This document shows positions 1-8,489 of a stretch of DNA of 38,308 nucleotides, piece by piece. A program made the position numbers and the translations under genes. Below the pieces are notes generated by a model. That model saw nothing but the letters and a program-made list of their open reading frames with translations, had not been told where the DNA came from and searched no databases. The DNA is from a virus, in IMG/VR virus record IMGVR_UViG_3300024259_000009, positions 1-38,308 of that record, one strand, 5' to 3'. Numbering within the stretch: the first letter of the stretch is position 1; every line of letters begins with the position of its first letter.

Positions 1-127
1 GAATTAGTGCCTAATGTTACAGCATCAATCGCTCCACCATTAATATCAACAGTTGTAATTACTGCATTTGTTATCGCTGAATTAGTGCCTAATGTTACAG
101 CATCAATCGCTCCACCATTAATATCAA
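1..127. repeat. Left copy of the 127-bp terminal direct repeat (78-bp tandem unit)
   Basis: Bases 1-127 equal bases 38182-38308 exactly. They consist of one full 78-bp unit (1-78) plus 49 bases of a second (79-127). At base 128 the sequence leaves the repeat. An overlap of exactly 127 bases that ends where the repeat exits is what a de Bruijn assembler with k=127 gives when it stops at a branch node. The overlap therefore supports circular joining but leaves the true number of 78-bp units open. Confidence 0.85.
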
Positions 128-329
128 AAGCTGTTCCTGAAATTGTTTGTGCTCCACCTACTAACGCACCTGTTAAAGTGAATCCCTTTGCTACATAAAC
201 CGCCATTTCTAATGGTGTGAAATACTTATCTGTATCTGAATCACTATGATCTGTTACTGGAATATAGTCGTCTGCTGCTAATGCAACAATATCATTATTA
301 TCTGGCGGCATCCATCTTTTGTTTCCCAT
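1..329 (-). CDS. Tail-fibre-like structural protein, N-terminal part (gene continues at 38308)
   Basis: This is the 5' part of a gene that crosses the contig junction. The start ATG at 327-329 has a strong AGGAGG site six bases upstream. The N-terminus MGNKRWMPPDNNDIVAL is followed by a short domain and then by repeats of 26 residues of the type DINGGAIDAVTLGTNSAITN, encoded by the 78-bp tandem DNA repeat. Codon phase is kept when base 1 is laid on base 38182, and the reading frame then runs on to a stop at 37578, giving about 310 residues with the copy number shown. Repetitive, beta-rich, Gly/Ala/Thr-rich proteins of this kind are common virion fibre or collar components. It lies directly downstream of the tail tip gene 342-866. 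The exact role is inferred from position. Confidence 0.75.
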   Translation of the reverse strand, partial: MGNKRWMPPDNNDIVALAADDYIPVTDHSDSDTDKYFTPLEMAVYVAKGFTLTGALVGGAQTISGTAFDINGGAIDAVTLGTNSAITNAVITTVDINGGAIDAVTLGTN

Positions 330-341
330 TTTATCCTCCTT

Positions 342-866
342 TTATCCTAAACCATTTTTATAATTATCAGTTCCATCCCAATATTCATCAGCTCCATCCC
401 AATAGATACTTTCTGTTGTATTTGAAACCGTTGTTGGAATAGTGTCTTGCATTGCTATACAACTAAAACTTAAATTCAAAACTTGTCCTGTTTTTATCCT
501 GCAAATATCATCAGGACTAAATGCACTTGTTAAAATACATTCATAAGTTAGATCGTTTGTAATTGTCGTATCGTATCTTGGATATATTGTAACCGTTCTT
601 TGCAAAGTTGAATTTACTAAACTACTTAATATTCGTGCCAAATGTTGATATTGTTCATAATCATCAGAATCTATATTATATAAATCAGAAGTGTTTATTG
701 TAACCCTGTAGCCCAATAATCTACTTATAATATTATGATTTACATTTTCTTTTATGATTTGAATTGGTGTGTATGTAATCGTTCCATTCCCACCTTCAAA
801 AGTCGCTGTGTCAGTTCCTGCCGAAAATTTAACCCCACCAAACCCAAATAATATTTTAGCTGCCAT
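342..866 (-). CDS. Tail tip or baseplate-associated structural protein (hypothetical)
   Basis: A 174-residue protein whose ATG follows the stop of gene 867-2360 directly (TAA then ATG), with GGAG in the end of that gene as ribosome site. The sequence starts MAAKILFGFGGVKFSAG and ends in a Trp/Tyr/Gly-rich stretch (YWDGADEYWDGTDNYKNG), a composition usual at receptor-facing ends of virion proteins. No catalytic motif is visible. Its place between the putative distal tail protein and the fibre gene suggests a tail tip component; this rests on gene order only. Confidence 0.6.
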   Translation of the reverse strand: MAAKILFGFGGVKFSAGTDTATFEGGNGTITYTPIQIIKENVNHNIISRLLGYRVTINTSDLYNIDSDDYEQYQHLARILSSLVNSTLQRTVTIYPRYDTTITNDLTYECILTSAFSPDDICRIKTGQVLNLSFSCIAMQDTIPTTVSNTTESIYWDGADEYWDGTDNYKNGLG

Positions 867-2360
867 TTATGTACTCCACGCTTTAATTTTATATGAAAAA
901 TCGTCTAAATCTTTATCAATTTCAACGATTATCATTTGCTTACCATAAACAGTGATTTCATCATTCAAATTCAAATCATAATTATTAACTATTTCCACCG
1001 AATATTCAAAGTCTGGGATAAAGTCATCGTAATAGCTTTGAAGTGCTGTTGTAATTATATTCACATTATCTGCTAATGGTGATAAAACACTCGAATAATC
1101 TGGGCTTTTACGCAAAACTCTCGATTGTGTAAATTCCAAAACATCAGCATCTGCAATTATATAATCAGAAATTGAATAATCTTTGTTAATTATTACAATA
1201 TTACCGAGATTATCAACTTTCAAAGCGAGATTATTTATCATTAATAACATTTTTATTCTTGCATTGAACGAATATTCGCCAACATTAAATATTATTTCTG
1301 TAAATCCGATTAATCCATCAAATTTAATAGTAATCGGATTTTCTTCATATTCACCAAAATAGATAGTATTTTCACCATCAATATCTAAACTTAAAGCATT
1401 GATTGTTGGATGACCAGCATTGACATAATCATTATTATATAAAAGTTCAGCACCATAATTTATTGTTTGCTGACTTGGATTATCACTTGTTGTTGTTGTT
1501 GTTGTTGTATCTGCATAAAAATCATAAGGAATCATATTGCTATCAAATTTACAAGTTGCCAAAGATAATTTTTCTTTAATATGATGAGAACCCTGATAGG
1601 GGTTATATTTACACTTAAAATATCGCATTAATGTCAATATAGGAATGCCGTCTTCTAATCTTAAATTTAGGATATTATGTGGATTTGAATGTAGAAAATG
1701 GGGAGCATACCAAATACCATATCCCCAAAAAGTATTTATTTCTGCTCCAAAATAGTCATCCCAATTATTATAATCCATTCCCCAATCTTCATTAGTCATT
1801 GTTAATTCTAATCCATTATAAGAAATTCCAGTTTGAAAATCGTAATTATTGATAACGTTAAGCCCGTATTCGTCAATTCCAAATTCACTATATTGAGGGT
1901 TAAAACTATTCCAAATTAAAGATCTTAACAAATCTCTAAATTGATGAGTTATCCCCCCCAACTGTGTTGAATACTCACCATTTGCCAACATCACACTCAA
2001 AATATCACTGGCTGTTAATTCGATAATATCTGTTTTTTTGTTATATTTTATTGATGTTATCTTGACCCAACCGGTAAATTTTATTTCATCATTTAATTTT
2101 ATTCTAACTGCGTGATCCCAAAATATTTTTGAATAACCAAAAATATTATTACTAATATCATTAATAATATTATTTTGAAAAAAATCACTATTATCATTTA
2201 ATATTGTTATTTTGGCATTTCTGCTTTCTTGCGAATGATAATCAATACCTGTTATTTTATCAGCGTCAATTTTAAGATCAATAATATTATCAGAAATAGT
2301 ATGAAAAGACTCTCCGCCATTACTACCACTCCAAGTTATAAATTCTATTGTCCAACTCAT
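867..2360 (-). CDS. Putative distal tail / tail tip protein
   Basis: A 497-residue protein following the tape measure gene, with an ATGA overlap of its start and the tape-measure stop (2357-2360). In siphophages the gene after the tape measure usually codes for the distal tail protein or the tail hub. The protein is rich in Asn, Asp, Tyr and Trp and looks beta-structured. A run of seven Thr (about residues 288-294) forms a low-complexity linker in the middle. The C-terminal part (NLNDEITVYGKQMIIVEID) resembles the carbohydrate- or hub-type beta domains of tail proteins, but no diagnostic motif is present. Function is inferred from synteny. Confidence 0.6.
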   Translation of the reverse strand: MSWTIEFITWSGSNGGESFHTISDNIIDLKIDADKITGIDYHSQESRNAKITILNDNSDFFQNNIINDISNNIFGYSKIFWDHAVRIKLNDEIKFTGWVKITSIKYNKKTDIIELTASDILSVMLANGEYSTQLGGITHQFRDLLRSLIWNSFNPQYSEFGIDEYGLNVINNYDFQTGISYNGLELTMTNEDWGMDYNNWDDYFGAEINTFWGYGIWYAPHFLHSNPHNILNLRLEDGIPILTLMRYFKCKYNPYQGSHHIKEKLSLATCKFDSNMIPYDFYADTTTTTTTSDNPSQQTINYGAELLYNNDYVNAGHPTINALSLDIDGENTIYFGEYEENPITIKFDGLIGFTEIIFNVGEYSFNARIKMLLMINNLALKVDNLGNIVIINKDYSISDYIIADADVLEFTQSRVLRKSPDYSSVLSPLADNVNIITTALQSYYDDFIPDFEYSVEIVNNYDLNLNDEITVYGKQMIIVEIDKDLDDFSYKIKAWST

Positions 2361-5056
2361 ATTACTGACCTTTTCAGCCCACCACGCTCTACATATCGGC
2401 TCATTCCAATATCATCAAAAACAACTGTATTTGCAACAGGTTTCTTATTTATAACTTCAATTAATATCTCTAATAGTTCATCTGTTCTATTTGCACCGCC
2501 TGATGGTGTTACTTTTACGTGTTCTCCTGATTGAACTAACATTGGGTAACTATCATTTGGGTATCCTTGCGGAACAGTAAACTCACCACCATCTGCAAAA
2601 CTTGCAATAGTGCCTAACATTGCTGACCAAGCAGCTGCAAAAGACGCTGCCCCTACTGTTGCAGCACCTCCCGACGTTGCTGTTGTTGCAACTATAGCAG
2701 CTGGAGTAAGTGCCGTTGTTATTGCCGCTCCCAACACTACCGCTTTACCAGCTTCTGCAACTTTTGCTGTATCACCTATTAATGTCATTATTATTTGTTT
2801 TTTAATATATTCTTTTAATATATCACCCATAATACCAATAAATGAAGACTTCATAGAATCCCAGATCTCATCTTTCTTTTCTTTATAGGTCATATCACTA
2901 TTAAGCATATTATTGATCATTGTATCATATCCAGAAAACATTGAATCTAAAACGCCATTAAATATTTCGTGTTCTTCTTGCCATTTATCAATTTTGTAAT
3001 CCAACATTTCATCGGCTAAACGCTTTTCTAATTCGAGATATTCAGTTTGAAGTAGGTACTTTTTATCAACATATTCACGAGCTTTTTCAAGTTTTGCATC
3101 TATACCAGATTGAGTTATTCCGATCTCATCGGCAATATTCTTATTATAGAAATTCAACCAATTATCAGCTGCTTTCTTTTTAATTTTATCTACAGCTTCG
3201 GTTTCTTCCTCTGTGATTTTAAGCAGTTCAGCTGTTCTCTGTTCCTTGATTTTATTTTCAGCCAACCCAGCATCAATTAATTTTGTTTTATTATCATCAT
3301 AATATTTATTTACTTCTGCTCGGCGTTTATCATAATCATCTTTAGCTGTTTTTAACGCCCTTGAATGGAATTTCTTTAATAGTTTTTCCTGTTCTTTAGT
3401 TGATTCTTCCAATCCTTCAATTTTAATACCTAAAGCAAATTCAACAGCTTTGAGTTTTTCTTTTGTTTTTTTTAGATCATCTTCACTTAAAACTAAAGAT
3501 TCATATTGCACAAGGATGGATTCGCTTTTTATATTCTCCAAAATTTCCTGAGCTTTCTCAAGTCCGAGAGTATCAATATCAATACCCATTTCCATTAAGA
3601 AACCTGCACCAATACCAGATTGTTTTGATATTATACTGTCAATTTCAGTGCTTAACGCTGAATATTGGATTATTTGGGATTGGAGAGATACTGTTGCATC
3701 GTCAGTTACAACAACAAATTGTCTTGCCCATTTCTCATACGCTTCCCATCTTCCACCAGTATTCCATAATGCCATAGATAGTGTGTTTAATTCAGTTTGT
3801 AGTATCTTTACTTTTTCTTCATCTACCGATAAAAAATCCATTACTGTTTCTAAATCATTAATGAAATTAAGCCAAATATCACCAGTAAGTCCACTTGTTA
3901 ATTCATCAATTGCTGTTCCTGCATAAGTTATTGAATCAATAAGAGAGTCTGATGCTAATTTAAATGGGTTCATTATGAAATCATATAATAATATAAGTTG
4001 ATTTTTCCAACTCGTTAATACGCCGGGTGTTCTTTCTGCTTCTAATGCTTCTTTAATTTCGGTTATTTCATTTTTGAGAGCTGTCATTTTTTCTTTTGTT
4101 TGATTATCACCGAGTTGTAAAAACTCATCTCTTAATAAAAGTGTTCCTTCTTCTGTTAGCTTAATTTCATATGTTAGGGCGTTGAAGAACGAAACCATAT
4201 CGCCCGTAACTTTAAGTGCAACGGGTAACAGTTTGTCACCAAGTATTTTACTAATTTCCTTAAATTGTTCTGCAAGGATTCTCTCTTGATTTGCCAATTG
4301 ATGTTGTGTCCTTGTAAAGTCTCCAACTGATTTAAATGATTGGTTATATGCTTCATCTAATACAGCTAATGCTACCGCTTGCTTTTTATCATAACCAAGT
4401 TTTTTTTCATAGCGTTTGATTAATCCTTTTAGCGTTGTGTCTTCTAATCTGAGAACTACGCCAAGAGATCGAATTGCTCTCATATTACCGCTCATAGCTG
4501 AAATCATTAAAGAACTAACTTCGGTAGCTTCCATTTGGATATTCTTAAATGATCGTAAATCTAAAGCTAACTTACCAATTCTATGTGATAAAGATAATGC
4601 TTTTTGTTCGGTAAAGCCAAATCCTACCAATAGATCACCCGTGTTACCTAAAAGCTCTTGCGATGTTGCAGAAGCAAGTTTAAATTCTGATTGCAATGCA
4701 CTTGACATAATATGTGCTTCGACTACGACCGAAGAAAATACCTGTTCAAATTTATCCTTTGTTTCAACTGCATCACGAGCAACGTTTTTAAGCTGAACCG
4801 ATACATCAAACGCCTTTTTCATGGCAACTATAGCGGCTGTTACGGAAGCGGTCGCAATAGCGACACTTTTAAATGCCATCTTCGCTTTTTTCATCGACCG
4901 AGATGTTTTATCGGTTTCTCTACCAGCTTTTTTCATTCCAGTAGAAGTTTGTTTTATTTCTTCACCAAGTCTATCTATTGCTCTTGTAAACTCGTTGACT
5001 TCCCTTTTGGCTTTGCTATTATCTACTACTATTCTTGTTCTGAAATCTCTTGGCAT
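2357..5056 (-). CDS. Tape measure protein
   Basis: The longest gene of the window (899 residues), placed right after the tail assembly chaperone pair, as expected for a tape measure. The N-terminus is a charged coiled coil with a Lys/Arg-rich stretch followed by a hydrophobic segment at about residues 62-85. Long helical, Glu/Lys-rich regions follow (about 320-760). Near the C-terminus there is a second Ala/Thr/Gly-rich hydrophobic block (about 785-850), typical of the membrane-active part of tape measure proteins. The start ATG at 5056 lies inside the T-extension reading frame and has AAGGAC upstream. By the usual rule of about 0.15 nm per residue the tail would be roughly 135 nm long. Confidence 0.88.
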   Translation of the reverse strand: MPRDFRTRIVVDNSKAKREVNEFTRAIDRLGEEIKQTSTGMKKAGRETDKTSRSMKKAKMAFKSVAIATASVTAAIVAMKKAFDVSVQLKNVARDAVETKDKFEQVFSSVVVEAHIMSSALQSEFKLASATSQELLGNTGDLLVGFGFTEQKALSLSHRIGKLALDLRSFKNIQMEATEVSSLMISAMSGNMRAIRSLGVVLRLEDTTLKGLIKRYEKKLGYDKKQAVALAVLDEAYNQSFKSVGDFTRTQHQLANQERILAEQFKEISKILGDKLLPVALKVTGDMVSFFNALTYEIKLTEEGTLLLRDEFLQLGDNQTKEKMTALKNEITEIKEALEAERTPGVLTSWKNQLILLYDFIMNPFKLASDSLIDSITYAGTAIDELTSGLTGDIWLNFINDLETVMDFLSVDEEKVKILQTELNTLSMALWNTGGRWEAYEKWARQFVVVTDDATVSLQSQIIQYSALSTEIDSIISKQSGIGAGFLMEMGIDIDTLGLEKAQEILENIKSESILVQYESLVLSEDDLKKTKEKLKAVEFALGIKIEGLEESTKEQEKLLKKFHSRALKTAKDDYDKRRAEVNKYYDDNKTKLIDAGLAENKIKEQRTAELLKITEEETEAVDKIKKKAADNWLNFYNKNIADEIGITQSGIDAKLEKAREYVDKKYLLQTEYLELEKRLADEMLDYKIDKWQEEHEIFNGVLDSMFSGYDTMINNMLNSDMTYKEKKDEIWDSMKSSFIGIMGDILKEYIKKQIIMTLIGDTAKVAEAGKAVVLGAAITTALTPAAIVATTATSGGAATVGAASFAAAWSAMLGTIASFADGGEFTVPQGYPNDSYPMLVQSGEHVKVTPSGGANRTDELLEILIEVINKKPVANTVVFDDIGMSRYVERGGLKRSVI

Positions 5057-5321
5057 TATCTGTCCTTATCTCGGCTATGATACCTTGACATTGTTTTAGT
5101 AAAGTGAACCACCACGCAGGCTGCTGTGTTAGATTGCCTTCCCAAACGTACATTGTGAATCCTGTTGCTATCTCGTTGGCAAATTCGATTATATCTGTAT
5201 TGCATTGGAATACTCGTCTACCTTTCCTATCGCAACGGTCATAATCGGGACATTGCCTACAAAATCTATCTTCACCTGCGTTACCTCTTATCAGCTCTCC
5301 CCCTTGACCTTTGTTATTCAT
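5019..5321 (-). CDS. Tail assembly chaperone, T-extension reached by -1 frameshift
   Basis: A reading frame of 100 residues from an internal ATG at 5321. It has no Shine-Dalgarno sequence in front of that ATG but is continuous, in the -1 frame, with the end of gene 5342-5680. Eight extra residues link the slippery site to this ATG, so the full fusion would have about 220 residues. It holds a Cys cluster (CRQCPDYDRC, then a fourth Cys in VFQC) and a Trp-rich end (QPAWWFTLL), features seen in C-terminal extensions of siphophage chaperones. In lambda the equivalent product gpGT recruits the major tail protein to the tape measure. The frame overlaps the tape measure start by 38 bases. Confidence 0.8.
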   Translation of the reverse strand: MNNKGQGGELIRGNAGEDRFCRQCPDYDRCDRKGRRVFQCNTDIIEFANEIATGFTMYVWEGNLTQQPAWWFTLLKQCQGIIAEIRTDNAKRFQNKNSSR

Positions 5322-5341
5322 CAGAAAAAGGAGAGCCGTTT

Positions 5342-5680
5342 TTAGTTTTTTACTATTTCTTCCGTGATTTCATTTTGTTTTTCAAAGTTATTTACAGCTT
5401 CTGCAAATGCATTGAAAAAGTCTTTTGATAATACATTCAAATTTTCATAATTAAGTTCTCTATCGAGTTCCCAACCGCAACCGTGTCCTGTTAATGATTG
5501 GATTATTGACCACATCGAAAACTCAACTTGGTTAGTGAATCCATCGCTTTTTGTGAAAATTTCTGAGTAATCAAATTTAGTTAAAGCGTGAATTGTGCCT
5601 ATGACAGTGCCATCTTTTAACTTAACTTTTTTCTTAAATGTTGGCTGTTTATCGAGCCATTCGCATTTTATTTTCCCCAT
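5342..5680 (-). CDS. Tail assembly chaperone (lambda gpG-like)
   Basis: A 112-residue protein between the major tail protein and the tape measure gene, the position of the lambda G gene. It starts MGKIKCEWLDKQPTFKKKVK with a good AGGAGG site in the gap to the upstream gene. It ends in VKN directly at a slippery A-AAA-AAC heptamer followed by TAA. Most ribosomes would stop here; a fraction slipping by -1 would continue into frame 5019-5321. No sequence identity to a named family was computed; the call rests on gene order, size and the frameshift signal. Confidence 0.82.
   Translation of the reverse strand: MGKIKCEWLDKQPTFKKKVKLKDGTVIGTIHALTKFDYSEIFTKSDGFTNQVEFSMWSIIQSLTGHGCGWELDRELNYENLNVLSKDFFNAFAEAVNNFEKQNEITEEIVKN
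5345..5351 (-). other. Programmed -1 ribosomal frameshift site (A AAA AAC)
   Basis: On the minus strand the last codons of gene 5342-5680 read GTA AAA AAC TAA. The heptamer A AAA AAC is a classical X XXY YYZ slippery sequence in the correct phase. After a -1 slip the frame reads CTA AAA ACG and stays open for 303 more bases into the Cys-rich extension. The position at the end of the chaperone gene matches the conserved G/GT frameshift of siphophages. Confidence 0.85.
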
Positions 5681-5692
5681 AATATCCTCCTA

Positions 5693-6640
5693 TTATGATA
5701 CTGCTATTGATAACGCTGTATTACTTGCATCACCGAGTAATTGCTTGGTAAAGCTACCTGTGAATAAACAAGACTCTTTGTCCGGCTTAGAATATTCCTG
5801 ATATTGTCCTTCAGTTGTAAACGTCCAAGTTTTATTAGCATTAATAATACTCACTACATCTGTCTGGGTAGTTTGTTTGAATAAATTATCATATACTGTT
5901 GCATCACTTACTGTATCATATATCCATTCGGCTGTAAGTTGTCCGCCACTTGAACAAATATAGTCTCTCCCTTTTGTTTGTGAATTTTGGAATGCAGGAT
6001 CATCATCCATAAATGTATTTGTTAGGCTTAATCCAAATGTATTCATACTTGTTAATGCAACAGTATCCAATAATGAACAAGTTACATTTTGCCACAAGAA
6101 CGATATTAATTCAGGATATGATGTGTCTGTAATTCCTGTTAATGTATAAGTTGAAAAGTCAACCATATCATCAATGGTTTTAGCTCTGAACGTAGCTGTG
6201 TAGCCGATATAATCACCATTTCTATTGATTTCAAAAGACTCTAATCTACATCCTGTCGCTTGGACTCCATCGCCCAAATCATCACTTGCTGCTGGTATTG
6301 CTTGGCAGATTGTATATGAATGTCCTGCCGCATCAGCTGCTACGTCAGAAGTTCCCCATACATAAGGACTTGCCGTGTCTCCGAAAAATGCAACCAGAAA
6401 TTCTTCATGCTCGTCTGTTAAAATTCCTGACAATGTAACTGTTGGTGATTTTCGTCCTTCTTGACTTGTCTTGATTTTAGGTTCAAGTGTCTGTGTTTTT
6501 TGCGGAACGTCAATACCTGCAACGCCGAAAGTATATTCCATCATATCTGGTATTTTGACTGTCGGTGTAGTGAACGCTGTTCCGTAGGTTGTTTCTCGAC
6601 CTATTACTATAATCGTTTTATTTGCTTCTAATGCTGACAT
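5693..6640 (-). CDS. Major tail protein
   Basis: A 315-residue protein directly upstream of the chaperone gene. Size, position and a Thr/Gly-rich beta-type sequence fit a major tail tube protein. The N-terminus (ANKTIIVIGRETTYGTAF) is followed by a stretch with PDMMEY and a QKTQTLEP region, similar in style to tail-tube proteins of the Gram-negative siphophage type. The start ATG at 6640 has AGAGGAG upstream, located inside the 3' end of gene 6618-6797. The role is inferred from synteny and composition. Confidence 0.8.
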   Translation of the reverse strand: MSALEANKTIIVIGRETTYGTAFTTPTVKIPDMMEYTFGVAGIDVPQKTQTLEPKIKTSQEGRKSPTVTLSGILTDEHEEFLVAFFGDTASPYVWGTSDVAADAAGHSYTICQAIPAASDDLGDGVQATGCRLESFEINRNGDYIGYTATFRAKTIDDMVDFSTYTLTGITDTSYPELISFLWQNVTCSLLDTVALTSMNTFGLSLTNTFMDDDPAFQNSQTKGRDYICSSGGQLTAEWIYDTVSDATVYDNLFKQTTQTDVVSIINANKTWTFTTEGQYQEYSKPDKESCLFTGSFTKQLLGDASNTALSIAVS

Positions 6641-6797
6641 CTTTCTTCTCCTCTTTTACTTTTACTATCCCGTAATCTCCTTTGACTGCATATTTGAAAA
6701 CTTCATCAGGTAATTCATCAAGGTCAGCTAAGACGTACTTAACACTTTTATAAATTACCGACATTTTGGGATGCCCGTCTTTGATTTTAAATTTCAT
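6618..6797 (-). CDS. Small conserved-position protein between tail terminator and major tail protein
   Basis: A 59-residue gene starting MKFKIKDGHPKMSVIYKSVK and ending KDVSIRSK. It fills the otherwise empty gap between the tail terminator (stop at 6801) and the major tail protein, and overlaps the latter's start by 23 bases, carrying its ribosome site. The tight packing in both directions argues that it is real. No domain is recognised; it is charged (Lys, Asp, Glu) and soluble. Confidence 0.6.
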   Translation of the reverse strand: MKFKIKDGHPKMSVIYKSVKYVLADLDELPDEVFKYAVKGDYGIVKVKEEKKDVSIRSK

Positions 6798-6800
6798 TCT

Positions 6801-7238
6801 TTACCTCACTTGATCTATTTTTGCCACAAAATTCAACTTTCTACAAGTTTTATTACCATGATAACCTACAGTATGACCGTCAAACACACTTAGCTCATCA
6901 CCCTTCTCTATTGAAATGATGTTTATACACCTAACGGTACTATCGAGGCTTACATCGTCTAATATTAAATCCTCGATATCTTTCTGTAAACCTAAAACAT
7001 AGTCTATTGTTTGCTTTTTGTTATTGGAATATAGCCAAATTGTGATGTTCCACTCTTTATTTACTGCTTTATTCTGTTGTGGTTCATATAGTAGTTCATC
7101 GCCATCTTGAACTAAAGCGACTGCATTCCAATCGCCTAAAGCGTATTTATCAACATCAAATGGATATTCACCGACTTTGAAATCTGATCTTAAAATAGTT
7201 TTTATATAATGTAAAGCAGGAGATTGTTTATTATCCAT
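6801..7238 (-). CDS. Putative tail terminator / tail completion protein
   Basis: A 145-residue protein overlapping the upstream neck protein by eight bases and preceding the major tail protein, the usual place of the tail terminator (lambda gpU-like). The middle contains a beta strand rich in Trp, Asn and Ile (EWNITIWLYSNNKK) followed by a helix (VLGLQKDIEDLIL), the alpha/beta layout of terminators and minor tail proteins. No sequence motif is decisive; the call is positional. Confidence 0.6.
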   Translation of the reverse strand: MDNKQSPALHYIKTILRSDFKVGEYPFDVDKYALGDWNAVALVQDGDELLYEPQQNKAVNKEWNITIWLYSNNKKQTIDYVLGLQKDIEDLILDDVSLDSTVRCINIISIEKGDELSVFDGHTVGYHGNKTCRKLNFVAKIDQVR

Positions 7239-7680
7239 TATTCCACCTTGTTATTTTATTGTTAATCTTATTTTGGATATATTTATTTAAAACAGATTCA
7301 TTTGACTTGGAAATTCCGAACCATTCACGCTTTTTGTTTCCTCTTGCTGTTCCTGTTTGATGATATTCGCCTATATTGCGATGTAGAGAAGTTTCAATGT
7401 CAACGGTATCGTTACTGATAGCATTGACTCTAATACCATTGTTTAAAGTTCCTGAATCCATCATATCAACAATAGAAGGATTTTTACCAAGTTTCTTTTT
7501 ATATTTGGCATATCCATCTGAATATTTCTTGAATTTAGAATCATTAATATCCTTACCTTTTGCGACCCTATCTCGCATAAGTTTACGTGCTTTCAGTCCA
7601 ATATCTCGCATATCTCTACGAGTGAAACTGATTGACTCTTCCATTCCTTGAAAGTTAGCATGAAACAATATAATCATCAT
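7231..7680 (-). CDS. Neck / virion morphogenesis protein (HK97 gp10-like)
   Basis: A 149-residue basic protein starting in an ATGA overlap with gene 7677-8483. The C-terminal half contains the pattern NIGEYHQTGTARG, which matches the 'Y..fhQ.G' signature of phage virion morphogenesis and HK97 gp10-type neck proteins. The central part is Lys-rich (YAKYKKKLGK). These proteins act at the head-tail junction. An alternative start is the second Met. Confidence is moderate because the family is very divergent. Confidence 0.7.
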   Translation of the reverse strand: MMIILFHANFQGMEESISFTRRDMRDIGLKARKLMRDRVAKGKDINDSKFKKYSDGYAKYKKKLGKNPSIVDMMDSGTLNNGIRVNAISNDTVDIETSLHRNIGEYHQTGTARGNKKREWFGISKSNESVLNKYIQNKINNKITRWNNG

Positions 7681-8483
7681 ACAACTAACTTAGGTGTCCA
7701 ATCCTCGGGAGTGTCTTTATCTGCTGTTCCATCTTGGTCTGAATCAAGGATAATTCGTCTCACAGCTTCGTTAAACTCTTCTTCAAAGTCTGCTTTATAT
7801 TCCTGCGATTTAATGTAGTAAATATGGTCATCACCTTTACCAGTTGCTAAATCTCGGAAAATATAATGTAGTGTTAATAAATCAGAAGCCATTGCAAATT
7901 CACTGGGATTACTGATCAAATCAATTAGAACTTCGTCATTATCATAATCAGGATAGTCTTTATAACCTCTACCAAATAGCCAAGTATTGAGTTTATTTTT
8001 TATCTTAGTTTTTGCAAAAGTGATTTTGTCTGCCCATTTAGATTGAGTGTAAATATCAATAGTTCCTAAATTAGTTGCATCAGAAATTACTACACATCTA
8101 ACATAATCTTCGATATTGGTTGGTACTACCCACCTAAATAACTCTGTTCCAATAGCGATTGTTTCGTCACCACTTGCAGTTTTAGTGTATAAAATCCCGC
8201 CTGTATAGATATTTGCAAATGTTATATCGTCAGCAGAATCTTGAATAGTTAGTGTTAATGATTTAGTGTCTTTAATCGTAATCTCAGATGAAACTTTGCA
8301 GATTATTTCTATCACACCACCTGTTACGTCTACAGATCTTGAATGATCACTCGCAGTTGATATATCATAACCATCGCCAAGATAATCAATTCCACTCGAT
8401 TCTATTAGATTATTTATCTCACGTTCAAGTTTTGCTATTGAAGCTGTTGTTGATAATGTTGTTGTTGCCCAACTCATAGGCAC
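7677..8483 (-). CDS. Head-tail connector protein with an N-terminal beta-sandwich domain
   Basis: A 268-residue protein in the head-tail connector position. Two parts are visible. Residues about 40-150 form a beta-rich domain with the pattern SLTLTIQDSADDITF and ELFRWVVPTNIEDYVRC, which resembles the fold signature of capsid cement proteins (Bbp16 type). Residues about 155-250 are helical and acidic and include FAMASDLLTLHYIFRD, as in head-tail adaptor (gp6-like) proteins. The C-terminus is Asp-rich with a DSDQDGTADKDTPEDW stretch resembling a calcium loop. The two-domain reading is inference. Confidence 0.6.
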   Translation of the reverse strand: MPMSWATTTLSTTASIAKLEREINNLIESSGIDYLGDGYDISTASDHSRSVDVTGGVIEIICKVSSEITIKDTKSLTLTIQDSADDITFANIYTGGILYTKTASGDETIAIGTELFRWVVPTNIEDYVRCVVISDATNLGTIDIYTQSKWADKITFAKTKIKNKLNTWLFGRGYKDYPDYDNDEVLIDLISNPSEFAMASDLLTLHYIFRDLATGKGDDHIYYIKSQEYKADFEEEFNEAVRRIILDSDQDGTADKDTPEDWTPKLVV

Positions 8484-8489
8484 TCCTTA

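Noticed and set aside
1-127. Physical direct terminal repeats of a linear virion genome
   Set aside because: The repeat is a coding tandem array and the overlap length equals a common assembler word size; an assembly overlap explains it better.
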